Shown: positions 26,664 to 35,945 of the stretch, piece after piece
Numbering within the stretch: position 1 is the stretch's first letter
Layout: every line of letters begins with the position of its first letter
From: Hydrocarboniclastica marina
GTDB taxonomy: Bacteria; Pseudomonadota; Gammaproteobacteria; Pseudomonadales; Oleiphilaceae
Direction: 5' to 3'
Assembly (NCBI RefSeq): GCF_004851605.1
Contig: NZ_CP031093.1
Location: 3,906,692-3,970,691, forward strand
DNA length: 64,000 nt
Program-made: the position numbers and the translations under genes
The notes under the pieces: generated by a model
Database searches by the model: none
The model's input: the letters and a program-made list of their open reading frames with translations, nothing else
What the model was told of the DNA's origin: nothing

Positions 26664-27869
26664 TCAGCCCGGCCGGCCATCCGCGCGTGGGCTGGCAAGA
26701 ACCTTGAAATATCGCACCGCAAAGATGCCGTAGGCGATAATCCAGAGCACCGTGCTCAGGTGGACACCGCCGGCCCAGGGCAGTATTTCCAATGCGGTGA
26801 GCACCCGTATCAGCGCCGCGGCCTGGATCAGCACGAACGCCAGTACCATGCCGCCGGGAAGTACCATCGGCCGACCGCTGTGGCCCAGTGAGACCCGCGC
26901 GATCACGCCCAGTATCAAGCTGCCGATGGCGCCGGTACCGGCAGCATGGGCCCAGGCGGTGGCCGGCCAGTCGAGCAGCTTGACGCCTGCGAGCAGCGCC
27001 AGCGCCACGGGCACCCAAAGAATCGACAGGTGCAGTATCCAGAGCAGAGGCTCCTGCCGCGCCAGCCAGCCTTTCCAGCCAGCGAGCCGCACCAGCGTCA
27101 GCAGTGCCCCGATCGCCGCCAGCACGCCAGCAACCAGCACGAGCTCAAGCACCACCGCGACAAGCAGCGCCACCATCGTGGCCAGCACCAGTTTGTCGAG
27201 GCGCGGCCGGATCTGAACCGCGTCCGCGTCACCGCCGCGCTGCCGCAACCAGCTAATAGTGAACGCCGGCGTAATGCGCCCGCCGACGATGCTTATCAGG
27301 GCCAGGCTCATGACCAGCGCGCCGTGAATAAAGACCTGTTCCAGCCTGATGACAAAACCGACCTGCATGACCCAGAGCAACCCCAGCACGACCAGCAGCA
27401 TCAGTTGCCGATGCTGGCGCGCATGCCACACCCGCCAGCCTGCGTCGAGCATGACGAGGGGCAGGAACGCCAGGTTCACGCCATGCACCAGCCAGTCCGG
27501 CAGATCCGCGCCCAGGAGCAGTAACAGCCGCCCGCCCAGCCACACCAACCACAGCATTAGCAGCCGGATACCGTGCGTACGCTCGGTTTGCGTCCAGACG
27601 CAGACCGCGGTCAGCAGGAACCCGGCGATCGCCGCCGAGAGAAATCCGAAAATCATCTCGTGCTGATGCCAGAAGACGCCCGGCAAAGCCAGTGGCAGGG
27701 AAAACGCGCCCGTCACGACACCGACCCAGAGCGGCACCACCACCAGCGCCACAACCGCGAGCGACATAAAAAAGATGCGGAACGGATAGGCAAAAAGTTG
27801 CCAGAACGAGGCCTGGCCCGCTGGCTTGGAATCGGACCGAACTGCGTCCTGTTTCGGTTGGGTTGACAT
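26664..27869 (-). CDS. nnrS: NnrS-family heme/copper membrane protein
   Basis: Polytopic inner-membrane protein of 401 aa with about twelve hydrophobic helices. NnrS proteins are linked to nitric-oxide stress and denitrification. The N-terminal FRIFFMSLAVVALVVVPLW and the FWHQHEMIFGFLSAAIAGFL motif near residue 66, with conserved His, are family hallmarks; further His/Arg occur in GGRITPAF and WAHAAGTGAIG. Control by NO is suggested by an NsrR-like site about 80 bp upstream and by the NO genes further right. Confidence 0.88.
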   Translation of the reverse strand: MSTQPKQDAVRSDSKPAGQASFWQLFAYPFRIFFMSLAVVALVVVPLWVGVVTGAFSLPLALPGVFWHQHEMIFGFLSAAIAGFLLTAVCVWTQTERTHGIRLLMLWLVWLGGRLLLLLGADLPDWLVHGVNLAFLPLVMLDAGWRVWHARQHRQLMLLVVLGLLWVMQVGFVIRLEQVFIHGALVMSLALISIVGGRITPAFTISWLRQRGGDADAVQIRPRLDKLVLATMVALLVAVVLELVLVAGVLAAIGALLTLVRLAGWKGWLARQEPLLWILHLSILWVPVALALLAGVKLLDWPATAWAHAAGTGAIGSLILGVIARVSLGHSGRPMVLPGGMVLAFVLIQAAALIRVLTALEILPWAGGVHLSTVLWIIAYGIFAVRYFKVLASPRADGRPG

Positions 27870-27947
27870 AGAATTGCTCCGGCGCCTTGCTGATCACTTG
27901 TTATTGCATCTGTACCGCATCGTTACCAGACCAAGTCTAGGCTTTTT

Positions 27948-27970
27948 AAGCTGCATCTGGAATACTTGTT
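27948..27970. promoter_or_regulatory. NsrR-like operator upstream of nnrS
   Basis: On the plus strand the half-sites read AAGCTGCATCT, one base, then GAATACTTGTT. Counted against the 11-1-11 consensus as I recall it (AAGATGCATTT-N-AAATGCATCTT), 16 of 22 positions match. On the minus strand it begins AACAAGTAT, identical to the start of the candidate site before ytfE-norZ. Confidence 0.6.
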
Positions 27971-28084
27971 TAGAGGTATAGTCTTCCTACGGGCGCCCCG
28001 TTATTGTTCACACCTGTTTGCCGAGCCAGTGGCCACCTGTAGCCTGATGCCCGGACGGCTTTCGATTCAAAGTGGAGGACCCTG

Positions 28085-28459
28085 ATGGAGTGGTACCCCC
28101 TGCTCAAAGCAACGCACATGGGCGCGGCCTATCTGACGACCTTTCTGTTCGTTTTGCGGCTTTGCCTCGACGCCCTCGGCAGACCCGGCTGGCGGACGAC
28201 GCCGCTACGCTGGATTCCCCACGTCAACGATACGCTTCTGCTGGCTGCAGCAATCAGCCTGCTGTTCGTCACAGGCTGGATGCCCTTTGTCCACCACTGG
28301 CTCACCGCGAAAATCCTGCTTCTGGTCGGCTATGTGGTCGCCGGTAAAATCGCCCTCAAACCCCGGTATGGCCTACAGGTGCGGTTGATCGCAAGTGTCA
28401 TGGCGCTGGTCCAGCTGATGCTGATCTTCACCCTTGCAATCAATAAACCCCTGTTCTGA
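28085..28459 (+). CDS. SirB2-family membrane protein
   Basis: Inner-membrane protein of 124 aa with four hydrophobic helices and the SirB2-family pattern YPLLKATHMGAAYLTTFLF at the N-terminus, RWIPHVNDTLLLAAA in the middle and a WLTAKILLLVGYVV segment. Biochemical function is unknown; family members often lie near respiratory genes. A GTGGAGGACC ribosome site precedes the ATG. It stands alone between nnrS (divergent) and hemN. Confidence 0.8.
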   Translation: MEWYPLLKATHMGAAYLTTFLFVLRLCLDALGRPGWRTTPLRWIPHVNDTLLLAAAISLLFVTGWMPFVHHWLTAKILLLVGYVVAGKIALKPRYGLQVRLIASVMALVQLMLIFTLAINKPLF

Positions 28460-28746
28460 TTGAGGTGCCTTCCGAGCCGAGCGGCCCCAAATCCGCAGCG
28501 CGGTCCCAAAGATGGCCTGAAGCGGAGCTGCGCCCGGAAGTATCTCTCCCGAAAGAGGTAGGCCCGCTACGCCCCCTGGGGAAGGGCCAGGAGAATTGAC
28601 AAATGTTAGGCTTGTTCCATCATTGGATCGCGCGCGTCGGGGCGTTAGCTTGGGCGTACTTACCCCACGGGATGCAAAACCAGCCCAGGGATAAAGCCCG
28701 ACCATCCACGTTGCCGTTTTGGCCTTATGACTCTTGGGTAGGATGA
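28460..28746. other. Intergenic region before hemN
   Basis: 287 bp with G/C-rich text. It contains CCTTCCGAGCC (28469-28479), the same 11-mer that forms the left arm of a hairpin before nsrR. TTGACA at 28597-28602 could be a -35 for hemN, but no good -10 was seen. No Fnr-type box (TTGAT-N4-ATCAA) was found. Confidence 0.4.
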
Positions 28747-30168
28747 ATGACCACAGACCGCTCTGACACCATTGACCACGCCGCCCAGGAACAGGGTTTT
28801 GTCTGGGATGAAGCTCTGATTCGCCGTTACGACCTGACGGGGCCGCGCTACACGTCTTATCCGACGGCCATAGAGTTCAGACCCGACTACGGTGTCGAGG
28901 ACTTCAGGGCCGCAGCGATCGCCAGCCAGGACTCCGGTCGCGACCTGTCGCTTTATACCCATCTGCCGTTCTGCGCACACCTCTGCTATTTCTGCGCCTG
29001 TAACAAGGTCATCACCAAGAAGCGCGACAAGGCGATGCCCTATGTCGAGCGGGTGCTGAAGGAGGCCGCACTGCAGGCACCGCTGTTCGGCGCCGATCGC
29101 CCGGTTCGCCAGTTGCACTGGGGCGGCGGTACGCCTACGTTCCTGCCGGACGACGTCATGCGCCTGCTGATGCAGGGCTATGGTGAGCTTTTTAACCTGC
29201 AGGATGACGATGAGCGCGACTACAGTGTCGAGATCGACCCGCGCGAGGTGGGCGACAACACGCTCTCGTCGCTGTGGTCATTGGGTTTCAACCGGATCAG
29301 TCTCGGCGTCCAGGACCTGAACCCGCAGGTGCAGAAAGCCGTCAATCGCATCCAGCCGCAGGCGATGACCGAACGGGTCATGACAGAAGCGCGCCGGTTG
29401 GGTTTTCGCTCCATCAACCTCGATCTGATCTACGGCCTGCCCTACCAGACGCCCGAAACGTTTGCGGCGACCCTTGAGCACGTCATCGAGATGTCGCCGG
29501 ACCGGCTGTCCATTTTCAGCTATGCCCACCTGCCGGAACGTTTCTACCCGCAGACCCGCATCGCAGGCGACACGCTGCCCTCGCCGGCCGATAAACTGGT
29601 CATCCTGCAGAGCACCATCCGGCGCCTGCTTGAAGAAGGTTATGTCTATATTGGCATGGATCACTTCGCCAAACCCGACGACAGCCTCGCCGTAGCCCAG
29701 CGCGAAGGGCGCCTGCACCGGAATTTCCAGGGATATACCACCCACAGTGATTGTGACCTGGTATCCCTCGGGGTTTCAGCCATTGGTCAGACGGATGAGG
29801 CGTATTTCCAGAACCTGCATAGCCTGCCCGAGTACGAGGCGCGCATTGATGCGGGGGAACTTGCGATCAACAAAGGGCTGAAACTGACCCGGGACGACCG
29901 TCTGCGCCGTTGGACCATCGGCCAGCTGATCTGCCAGTTCCGGCTGGACCGGGAGCACTTCCGGCAGCGGTGGGGAGACAACCTGGACAGCTATTTCAGC
30001 GACGAACTCAGCCGGCTGAAACCCATGATCAACGACGGGCTGATCACGGACGAGGCGGGGGTCCTTACCGTACAGCCCCAGGGACGCCTGCTAATCCGGG
30101 CCATCTGTCAGGTCTTTGACCGCTACCGGCAGTTTGACCCCAAGCAGCGTTTTTCCAGAATTATCTGA
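28747..30168 (+). CDS. hemN: Oxygen-independent coproporphyrinogen III oxidase
   Basis: Radical-SAM enzyme of heme synthesis under low oxygen. The N-terminal GPRYTSYPTAIEF and the cluster-binding CxxxCxxC (LCYFCACNK, preceded by Cys in LPFCAHLCYF near residue 77) are HemN-specific, as is HWGGGTPTFL near 123. Length 473 aa is normal. It ends 7 bp from the narL stop (convergent). Its position among nitrate/NO genes is common in denitrifiers. Confidence 0.95.
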   Translation: MTTDRSDTIDHAAQEQGFVWDEALIRRYDLTGPRYTSYPTAIEFRPDYGVEDFRAAAIASQDSGRDLSLYTHLPFCAHLCYFCACNKVITKKRDKAMPYVERVLKEAALQAPLFGADRPVRQLHWGGGTPTFLPDDVMRLLMQGYGELFNLQDDDERDYSVEIDPREVGDNTLSSLWSLGFNRISLGVQDLNPQVQKAVNRIQPQAMTERVMTEARRLGFRSINLDLIYGLPYQTPETFAATLEHVIEMSPDRLSIFSYAHLPERFYPQTRIAGDTLPSPADKLVILQSTIRRLLEEGYVYIGMDHFAKPDDSLAVAQREGRLHRNFQGYTTHSDCDLVSLGVSAIGQTDEAYFQNLHSLPEYEARIDAGELAINKGLKLTRDDRLRRWTIGQLICQFRLDREHFRQRWGDNLDSYFSDELSRLKPMINDGLITDEAGVLTVQPQGRLLIRAICQVFDRYRQFDPKQRFSRII

Positions 30169-30175
30169 ACCCCGC

Positions 30176-30835
30176 TTATCGGCTGATCCCTTCAGCCACC
30201 GCCCAAACCGCCGCCTCAACCCGCGAGCGCAGGTTGAGTTTCTTCAGCAGGTGTTTGACGTGGACCTTGACGGTCCCGTCGCTGATGTCCAGGCGCCGAC
30301 CGATCATCTTGTTGGACAGGCCTTCTGCAATCAGCGCCAGGATATCCCGCTCCCGCGGGGTAAGACTGGCGCCGTCGGCCTTGGGCAGCTCGGGTTTCTG
30401 AGTGCGCAGGGCCTGGGCGAGCAGTGTGGTGAGCCGGCCGCTGATAACCATCTTGCCCACAGCGGCCTCGTGCAGCCGGGCCAGCATATCCTCGGGCTCC
30501 ATGTCCTTGAGCAGGTAACCGTCCGCGCCCGCCCGCAGGGCAGCGACCACATCGTCTTCGTTGTCGGAGACCGTGAAGATGACGATGCGTGAACTGATGG
30601 ACTCCTGGCGCAAGAGGCCCAGCGCCTCAATGCCGCCGATTTCCGGCATGTTCAGGTCCAGCAGGATCAGGTCCGGGTCCAGTTCTGCCGCGAGTTTAAC
30701 CCCATCCCGGGCATTGCTGGCTTCGCCGACCACGACCATGTCGTCTTCCATATCGATGAGCTGGCGCACCCCCTGCCGCAGCAGCGGGTGATCATCTATC
30801 AGCAGAATGCTGGCCTTGGATTCATCGTCGGGCAT
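30176..30835 (-). CDS. narL: Nitrate response regulator NarL
   Basis: Two-component regulator of 219 aa. Receiver domain: acidic pair in [11 protein letters not shown], phospho-acceptor Asp in [13 protein letters not shown] near residue 60, and the switch Lys in [12 protein letters not shown]. LuxR/NarL-type helix-turn-helix: [21 protein letters not shown] and [12 protein letters not shown] near the C-terminus. It is transcribed after narX with a 64-bp gap, so the pair probably forms one operon. Confidence 0.93.
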   Translation of the reverse strand: MPDDESKASILLIDDHPLLRQGVRQLIDMEDDMVVVGEASNARDGVKLAAELDPDLILLDLNMPEIGGIEALGLLRQESISSRIVIFTVSDNEDDVVAALRAGADGYLLKDMEPEDMLARLHEAAVGKMVISGRLTTLLAQALRTQKPELPKADGASLTPRERDILALIAEGLSNKMIGRRLDISDGTVKVHVKHLLKKLNLRSRVEAAVWAVAEGISR

Positions 30836-30899
30836 GTTTCACCTCTTGGTCATCGGCTTGAATAGCCGTCGTCTGAAATCTTAATCAGGACAAAGCGGA

Positions 30900-32762
30900 T
30901 CAGGCTGACACCTGCGTGGCGATCAGGTTGCGGTTGACCGGCAGGAACGAAAGGGTGACAGCGACGCCGCCGCCCTCACGGTTGCCGACACTGATCTCCC
31001 CGCCCAAGGTGCGCGCCCGATCCTGCATGATAATAAGCCCGTAATGCTGGGGTGGCTGATCGCCTTCGGGCAGACCACGGCCGTTATCGGCGATCTGAAT
31101 CCAGACACGGGGCGAACGGAACTGAACCGAAACCTCTACGCTGTCGGCTTCCGAATGCTTCACCGCATTGGAAAGCGCTTCGCGCACAATCTGCAGCACG
31201 TGTATTTCTTCATTCGCCGTGAGCAATTGCGGCGGCAGGTCAAATACCAGGCTGACCGGCCTGGGAAAGCGCTCGCCAAACTCTGCCACCGTCTCGCGCA
31301 ATGCACTGCCCAGGTCCGGGGTGTCCAGTTTCAGCCGGAAGGTTGTCAGCAATTCGCGTAACTGGCGGTAAGCACTGTTCAGCCCGGTGCTCAGTTCGTC
31401 CAGGACTTCAGCACGGGGTACGTTGCCGGGATCTTTCTGTTCCAGCTTGCGCAGCCGCGCCACCTGGATCTTGAGATAAGACAGGGACTGGGCCAGCGAA
31501 TCATGCAGCTCGCGGGCGATAACAGCACGCTCTTCAGCCAGGGTCAGGCGCTGCTGCTCGGTGATCTGGCGCTGCAGGAAGACGGCCGTTGCCAGTTGGT
31601 CGCTGAGTGTTTCCAGCAAACGGCGGGAAGTGTCCGGCAGGGTCTGGTCCCTGGGATACCAGACCTCCAGCGTGCCCAGCAGGTGGCTAGCAGTCCGGAT
31701 AGGCAACAGCAGCCGCTTGCCATCAGCATCTTTGTTCGGCAGGGCCTCAAAAGCCTGTGGCGTGATCAGGCAGGCGTTGCAGCTATGGTCACGGCAGTAG
31801 AACGGCCGGTCTTTGCTCGCGGTGGTCACGACTTCGACGGGTTCCGGTGCGTTGCGATCGTGCAGGTACAGTTTGATCGGGCCAATACCGAGGAGATCTT
31901 CCATCTGCTGCAGCAGAGGCACCGACGCTTCGCAGAGGTCGCCGTTACTGTACAGCGAACGGCTGGCGCCGTGGAGAAGCTCCAGCACAGAGTGACTCCG
32001 TGCCAGTTCCCGGGTTTTCTGTTCGACCCGGTTCTCCAGCCCCTGGTAACTGGCCTCTAGCGCTTCTGTCATCTGGTCGAGGGCCTGGCCCAATTTGTTG
32101 AGCTCATCGGTTCCCGTAAGGCCTGAGTTCTGGCTGAAGTCGCCCTTTGCGACCGCCCGCGCTACCCCCAGAAGCCGCCTGAGCGGCCGCACGATATTAT
32201 TGCGGATATCGTAGAGCATGAGCGCGATCGCCAACACCGTGAAAACGAGGCTGACGCCCTGCACCAGATTCATCAGCTGGATGCGGGACTCTGTGCGCTC
32301 CTCCAGCAACGCAACCAGCGACTCCAGCTCAACAGTAAGGTCCGCCACCGCCGCATTGACGGCTTCGGGATCGAGCCCCTGGGCCGGACGTGCAAGCATG
32401 GGCCGGATATCCGTTCGCCAGGCCGTGACGATCGTTGCGTATTGCCGCGCGGTCGGATGCTCGAGGCTATCCGGTATCATCGCCAACAGCTCATTGTGTG
32501 CGAGGCGCTGGTCAAACTGGTCCAGTGCTGCAATACGTGCAGCTTGATTATCAACGCCTGATTCGCTGCGGGCCTGGTGCCACTGCGCCAGCGAGAAATA
32601 GAGTTGCTTGCGCAGGGAGCCCGCCATATTGATCGCAGTTGCGCTGCCTTCAATGCTCTGGGACACCGTAAAAGAAAGGCCGATATTGACCAGGGCGACC
32701 AGACTGATCGCGGCCAGCATCAGGCCCATGCGACGGATCAGAGAGTCCTGTAGAAAAAACAT
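30900..32762 (-). CDS. narX: Nitrate/nitrite sensor kinase NarX
   Basis: Membrane histidine kinase of 620 aa. TM1 is near residues 10-30. The periplasmic helix carries the nitrate P-box pattern AINMAGSLRKQLYF near residue 43. TM2 (GVSLVFTVLAIALML) is near 170-190, then a HAMP region. A cysteine cluster, CRDHSCNACL near 325, is typical of NarX/NarQ. The phospho-accepting His is in ARELHDSLAQSL near 418 and the ATP-binding N-box in REALSNAVKHSEAD. Start 32762 is the first ATG before TM1. Confidence 0.92.
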   Translation of the reverse strand: MFFLQDSLIRRMGLMLAAISLVALVNIGLSFTVSQSIEGSATAINMAGSLRKQLYFSLAQWHQARSESGVDNQAARIAALDQFDQRLAHNELLAMIPDSLEHPTARQYATIVTAWRTDIRPMLARPAQGLDPEAVNAAVADLTVELESLVALLEERTESRIQLMNLVQGVSLVFTVLAIALMLYDIRNNIVRPLRRLLGVARAVAKGDFSQNSGLTGTDELNKLGQALDQMTEALEASYQGLENRVEQKTRELARSHSVLELLHGASRSLYSNGDLCEASVPLLQQMEDLLGIGPIKLYLHDRNAPEPVEVVTTASKDRPFYCRDHSCNACLITPQAFEALPNKDADGKRLLLPIRTASHLLGTLEVWYPRDQTLPDTSRRLLETLSDQLATAVFLQRQITEQQRLTLAEERAVIARELHDSLAQSLSYLKIQVARLRKLEQKDPGNVPRAEVLDELSTGLNSAYRQLRELLTTFRLKLDTPDLGSALRETVAEFGERFPRPVSLVFDLPPQLLTANEEIHVLQIVREALSNAVKHSEADSVEVSVQFRSPRVWIQIADNGRGLPEGDQPPQHYGLIIMQDRARTLGGEISVGNREGGGVAVTLSFLPVNRNLIATQVSA

Positions 32763-32919
32763 AGTAGGGTTCCGGCTCCTCGCGCGCCATTGGCGCAGTA
32801 TCAGCAGAGATTGATGGTAGCAGTTAAGCGGCGACGGCGAGTACCTCAGTCAGTTTCTGGGCAATACGGTGATTAATCCGGTGCCAGACCCGCTGCTCAA
32901 AAACCAGCCGACCGCCATC

Positions 32920-32963
32920 TAACTAGCCGCCAACTACCCGCCAACAAGCCACCAACTACCCCT
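32920..32963. repeat. Four degenerate 11-bp tandem units
   Basis: Units TAACTAGCCGC, CAACTACCCGC, CAACAAGCCAC and CAACTACCCCT follow one another between narX and the narK-like gene. The last unit supplies the NarL-type heptamer TACCCCT. Confidence 0.65.
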
Positions 32964-32991
32964 CCTGGGATACGACTACCACCTTGGTGGT
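32957..32991. promoter_or_regulatory. Candidate NarL site and palindrome before narK-like gene
   Basis: TACCCCT at 32957-32963 matches the NarL heptamer TACYYMT. After two bases, TGGGATA (5 of 7 against AKRRGTA) gives a 7-2-7 arrangement. A perfect palindrome ACCACCTTGGTGGT follows at 32978-32991. Nitrate control of the 33039 gene and of narXL by NarL is inferred. Confidence 0.5.
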
Positions 32992-33038
32992 CTCCCACCA
33001 CAGGTTCGTTGACCTGAACGGCTCCACCGGGGAAAACT

Positions 33039-33737
33039 GTGTCTCCTGACATTATCTGGGCAAACCGCATGAAAGCCGATCAGCCTCTCAACGGAGCAGG
33101 CGTGCCGAGCCCGCTGCTCGTGGTGCTGCCGCTGTCGACCGTCGCGTTGTTTACCGCTTCCGCCAGCTGGACCCTGTTCGCCATGCTGAGTGACCAGCTG
33201 GATCCGACGCTGGCACTCTACGAGTACCCTTTCGCCCTGCTACTGGCGATCCCTGTGTTGCTGGGCTCCGTTGCCGCCGTGGCCATGGGCGGACTGGCAC
33301 GCAGGCTTGGCGGCCGCAGGGTTATCGCCGGCTGCTTAGCCGGTCTCGTGGTCGCGCTGGTTGCGGTACTTCAGGCAGGACAGCCCCCTGGGCTCATCCT
33401 GACCGGCATCGGCTTTTCCCTCGCCGGCGGCCTGTTCGGCGCTGGCTTGCAGTATGTGGCCAGCCACAGCCCGCGACGGCGGCTGGGGCTGAGTCTGACC
33501 TGCTACACGAGCGGCATGCTGGGTGTTCTGTTTACCTATCTGGTCGTGCCACTGGTGCAGTCCGCCTACGAACGCCAGCTTGCGCCGGTGGCGCACATCG
33601 CCATTACCCTGCTGGCGCTGGTGCTGCTGCTGGTGCTGACAAAATCGGAAGTTCTGACCAAGTCAGAGACGCTGCGCAACTCTGCCTGCGCTGCCGCCGG
33701 GAAGCCTCTTCAGGATCACCGCACGGCAAAGCTGTGA
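33039..33737 (+). CDS. Half-length NarK-like MFS protein
   Basis: 232 aa with about six hydrophobic helices, half of a normal 12-helix major facilitator. The loop AMGGLARRLGGRRVIAG resembles the loop 2-3 signature, and the sequence has a transporter-like pattern throughout. The GTG at 33039 follows GGGGAAA; an ATG at 33069 is an alternative. The 3' end has an 18-bp duplication (33633-33668) encoding VLTKSE twice. NarK affinity is suggested by position next to narXL and a NarL-like site. It may be a truncated nitrate/nitrite transporter or a separate small family. Confidence 0.6.
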   Translation: MSPDIIWANRMKADQPLNGAGVPSPLLVVLPLSTVALFTASASWTLFAMLSDQLDPTLALYEYPFALLLAIPVLLGSVAAVAMGGLARRLGGRRVIAGCLAGLVVALVAVLQAGQPPGLILTGIGFSLAGGLFGAGLQYVASHSPRRRLGLSLTCYTSGMLGVLFTYLVVPLVQSAYERQLAPVAHIAITLLALVLLLVLTKSEVLTKSETLRNSACAAAGKPLQDHRTAKL

Positions 33738-33774
33738 CGGGCCACGTCCATAGCCGATGCTGCGTTGCAAATCC

Positions 33775-33829
33775 TTGACGAAAATCGGTTCTACCCCCTC
33801 TCATCCGTCGATCTACCCCCAACGGGGGA
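33775..33829. promoter_or_regulatory. Candidate Anr/Fnr-like and NarL-like sites before dnr-type gene
   Basis: TTGAC-GAAA-ATCGG at 33775-33788 matches 7 of 10 positions of the Fnr/Anr consensus TTGAT-N4-ATCAA. TACCCCC-AA-CGGGGGA at 33814-33829 resembles a 7-2-7 NarL site. Anr plus NarL control of dnr is known in Pseudomonas aeruginosa. Here it is only a candidate by eye. Confidence 0.4.
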
Positions 33830-33968
33830 GCGCGACGCGGCAGTTCGGGCCGTACCATAAGCATAGAAGCTGAATGACAGCCGGTTAGCCGTTAAGCCGG
33901 GACGAAGCCCGTCCCGGCGTGCTGCCCGGCCAAGGCCTTCCTTGCCGCACAACTTTAAGGGGAACGCG

Positions 33969-34715
33969 ATGAACGTATCGCACGTAGTGAGCTCCACCGC
34001 CGCGCACCTGATGACCGACGCGCTGACGCACGACCTGATCGACTCCAGCCTGGAGATGATCCGCGGACACGCGTTGTTCAATACCTTCGAGGCGGAGGAC
34101 TTCGACCGTATCAGCCAGCAGATGCGTCGCGTGAGCCTGAGCAACCACGAGCTGCTGTACCGCCAGGACAGCGATGCGCAACACTTCTACTTCGTGCTGT
34201 CTGGTCGGCTGCGTCTCTACCGCCTCGACTTCTCCGGCTTCGAACGTACTCTGGACAGCCTTAACCCGGGCGATTGCTTCGCCGAAGTCATGATCTACGC
34301 CAAGCCGGCCCGCTACGCCTGCTATGCCGAGTCGCTCAAGCGCAGCGAAGTGCTGATGATCCCGATCCAGGCCTACCGGGAAATTATCCGGCGCCGCCCG
34401 GACTACGCCGAGAACGCCCTGGCGCACTTTGCCGCCCGCGCGGTGTCACGCTTTCACGACCTGGAGATCATGACGGTCCAGAATGCCCGGGACCGGCTGG
34501 TGCGTTACCTGCTGGATCTCCTGCCAGACGGCGTCAAGCTCAATGGGGAAGTGGAGCTGCCTCTGCCCAAATGCCTGGTGGCCTCCCGCCTGGCCATGCA
34601 ACCGGAGACCTTCTCACGCCTGCTGAACGACCTGAAAGGCAGTGGCCTGGTGCGCGTCAACCGCAATAAGCTGGTTATCCCCGATCCGGGTCGCCTGATG
34701 CAATTGAGTCGCTAG
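33969..34715 (+). CDS. Crp/Fnr-family regulator, Dnr-like
   Basis: Transcription activator of 248 aa. A cyclic-nucleotide-like sensor fold (LLYRQDSDAQHFYFVLSGRLRLYRLD, LNPGDCFAEVMIYA) is followed by a C-terminal Crp helix-turn-helix (LVASRLAMQPETFSRLLNDL). The N-terminal cysteines that bind the Fe-S cluster in Fnr are absent, as in Dnr/NnrR regulators that sense NO through heme. AAGGGGAAC precedes ATG 33969. Its likely targets are the NO and nitrate genes around it. Confidence 0.8.
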   Translation: MNVSHVVSSTAAHLMTDALTHDLIDSSLEMIRGHALFNTFEAEDFDRISQQMRRVSLSNHELLYRQDSDAQHFYFVLSGRLRLYRLDFSGFERTLDSLNPGDCFAEVMIYAKPARYACYAESLKRSEVLMIPIQAYREIIRRRPDYAENALAHFAARAVSRFHDLEIMTVQNARDRLVRYLLDLLPDGVKLNGEVELPLPKCLVASRLAMQPETFSRLLNDLKGSGLVRVNRNKLVIPDPGRLMQLSR

Positions 34716-34760
34716 AGCAGAGGTTTACTGGGCAGAGGTTTACGAGGCAGTGTTTGACCG
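34716..34760. repeat. Three 15-bp tandem units after the dnr-like stop
   Basis: AGCAGAGGTTTACTG, GGCAGAGGTTTACGA and the more diverged GGCAGTGTTTGACCG follow directly after the stop codon. No terminator hairpin is built from them. Confidence 0.7.
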
Positions 34761-34829
34761 CAAGGACACCTGTTACCGGTGCAACTACTGCCCTGAGCAG
34801 GCCGCGGACTTCTCGAGCTTTCTACCGGT

Positions 34830-35840
34830 TCAGCCGCCGGTCATATTCATAAAACGCAGCACCTGCACATCCCCATCACGGCTGAAGTGATGGCGCTCGG
34901 GTTTGAGATCCATGGCAGCAATAATGGCCGCCTGCACCCTGGCGTCATCGGCCGGGTGTGACCTCAGCACCCGCAGCATGTCCACCGAATGTTCATTGCC
35001 CAGACAAAGCAGCAACCTGCCCTCAACGGTGACGCGCACGCGGTTGCAGCTCGCGCAGAAGTTGTGGGAATGGGGAGAGATAAAACCGACCTTGATCTGA
35101 CTGTCCGGCATGCGGTAGTAACGCGCCGGGCCGCCGCTATCGGCAGTTGATGGCACCAGTTCGTGCCGCTGCCCGATAATGCGCCTAACCTCTTCGCTGC
35201 TGCAGAAGCTTTCGCCGCGGTCGTGCTCTGTAATGACCCCTAGCGGCATCTCCTCGATAAAGCTGATATCAACCTGCTTGTCCCGGGCGAAGGCGACAAG
35301 TTCGGGTATCTCATCGTCATTCCGGCCCTTCATGACTACGGTATTCAGTTTGATACCGCGGAATCCGGCTGCGCGAGCCGCGTCAATACCTTCAAGCACA
35401 CGGCTCAGCTCCCCGGTACGGGTGATGCGCCGGAAACGCGCCGGATCAAGGGAGTCCAGGCTGATATTGAGCCGGTGTAGCCCTGCCGCCCGCAGCGGCT
35501 CAGCGAACTTGTCCAAGCGACTGCCGTTGGTGGTCATCGCGAAGTCCGCCAGCCCTAACGACCCTATCTCTTCCACCAGTTCCAGGATGTTCCTCCGGAC
35601 CAGCGGCTCGCCGCCGGTCAGGCGGATCTTGCGGGTGCCGAGCGCTACAAAGTTGCGCGCCAAGCGGGCGATCTCCTCCAGCGTCATGATCTGTTCGCGG
35701 GGCAGGAAGCTCATGTCTTCGGTCATGCAATACACGCAGCGGAAGTCACAACGGTCGGTAACAGACAGGCGCACGTAGTCGACCGTACGGCCAAAGCGGT
35801 CACGCAGGGGGGTGTCAGGGCGGGGTTGTGGAATGCGCAT
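34830..35840 (-). CDS. moaA: GTP 3',8-cyclase
   Basis: Radical-SAM enzyme of the first step of molybdenum cofactor synthesis. The SAM cluster motif is [12 protein letters not shown] near residue 30. The second, C-terminal cluster lies in [13 protein letters not shown] with a further Cys in LLLCLGNE. It ends in a Gly-Gly tail (MNMTGG), as required in MoaA. Start 35840 ([14 protein letters not shown]) matches family N-termini; codons upstream extend into the norZ terminator zone. Molybdenum cofactor is needed for nitrate reductase, which is not in this window. Confidence 0.95.
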   Translation of the reverse strand: MRIPQPRPDTPLRDRFGRTVDYVRLSVTDRCDFRCVYCMTEDMSFLPREQIMTLEEIARLARNFVALGTRKIRLTGGEPLVRRNILELVEEIGSLGLADFAMTTNGSRLDKFAEPLRAAGLHRLNISLDSLDPARFRRITRTGELSRVLEGIDAARAAGFRGIKLNTVVMKGRNDDEIPELVAFARDKQVDISFIEEMPLGVITEHDRGESFCSSEEVRRIIGQRHELVPSTADSGGPARYYRMPDSQIKVGFISPHSHNFCASCNRVRVTVEGRLLLCLGNEHSVDMLRVLRSHPADDARVQAAIIAAMDLKPERHHFSRDGDVQVLRFMNMTGG

Positions 35841-35908
35841 GCCCGGATTGTGGCAGGATCCGACCAAATGTTCGAGGTACGGCTGGGCGAACGGCACGCT
35901 GATGGCCC

Positions 35909-35943
35909 AAAAAAAACCGGAGATGAGTTTCCTCATCCCCGGT
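35909..35943 (-). terminator. Rho-independent terminator after norZ
   Basis: Read on the minus strand, an 11-bp stem (CCGGGGATGAG / CTCATCTCCGG, one mismatch) with a GAAA loop is followed by eight T. It would end the ytfE-norZ transcript before moaA. Confidence 0.88.
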
Positions 35944-35945
35944 CT

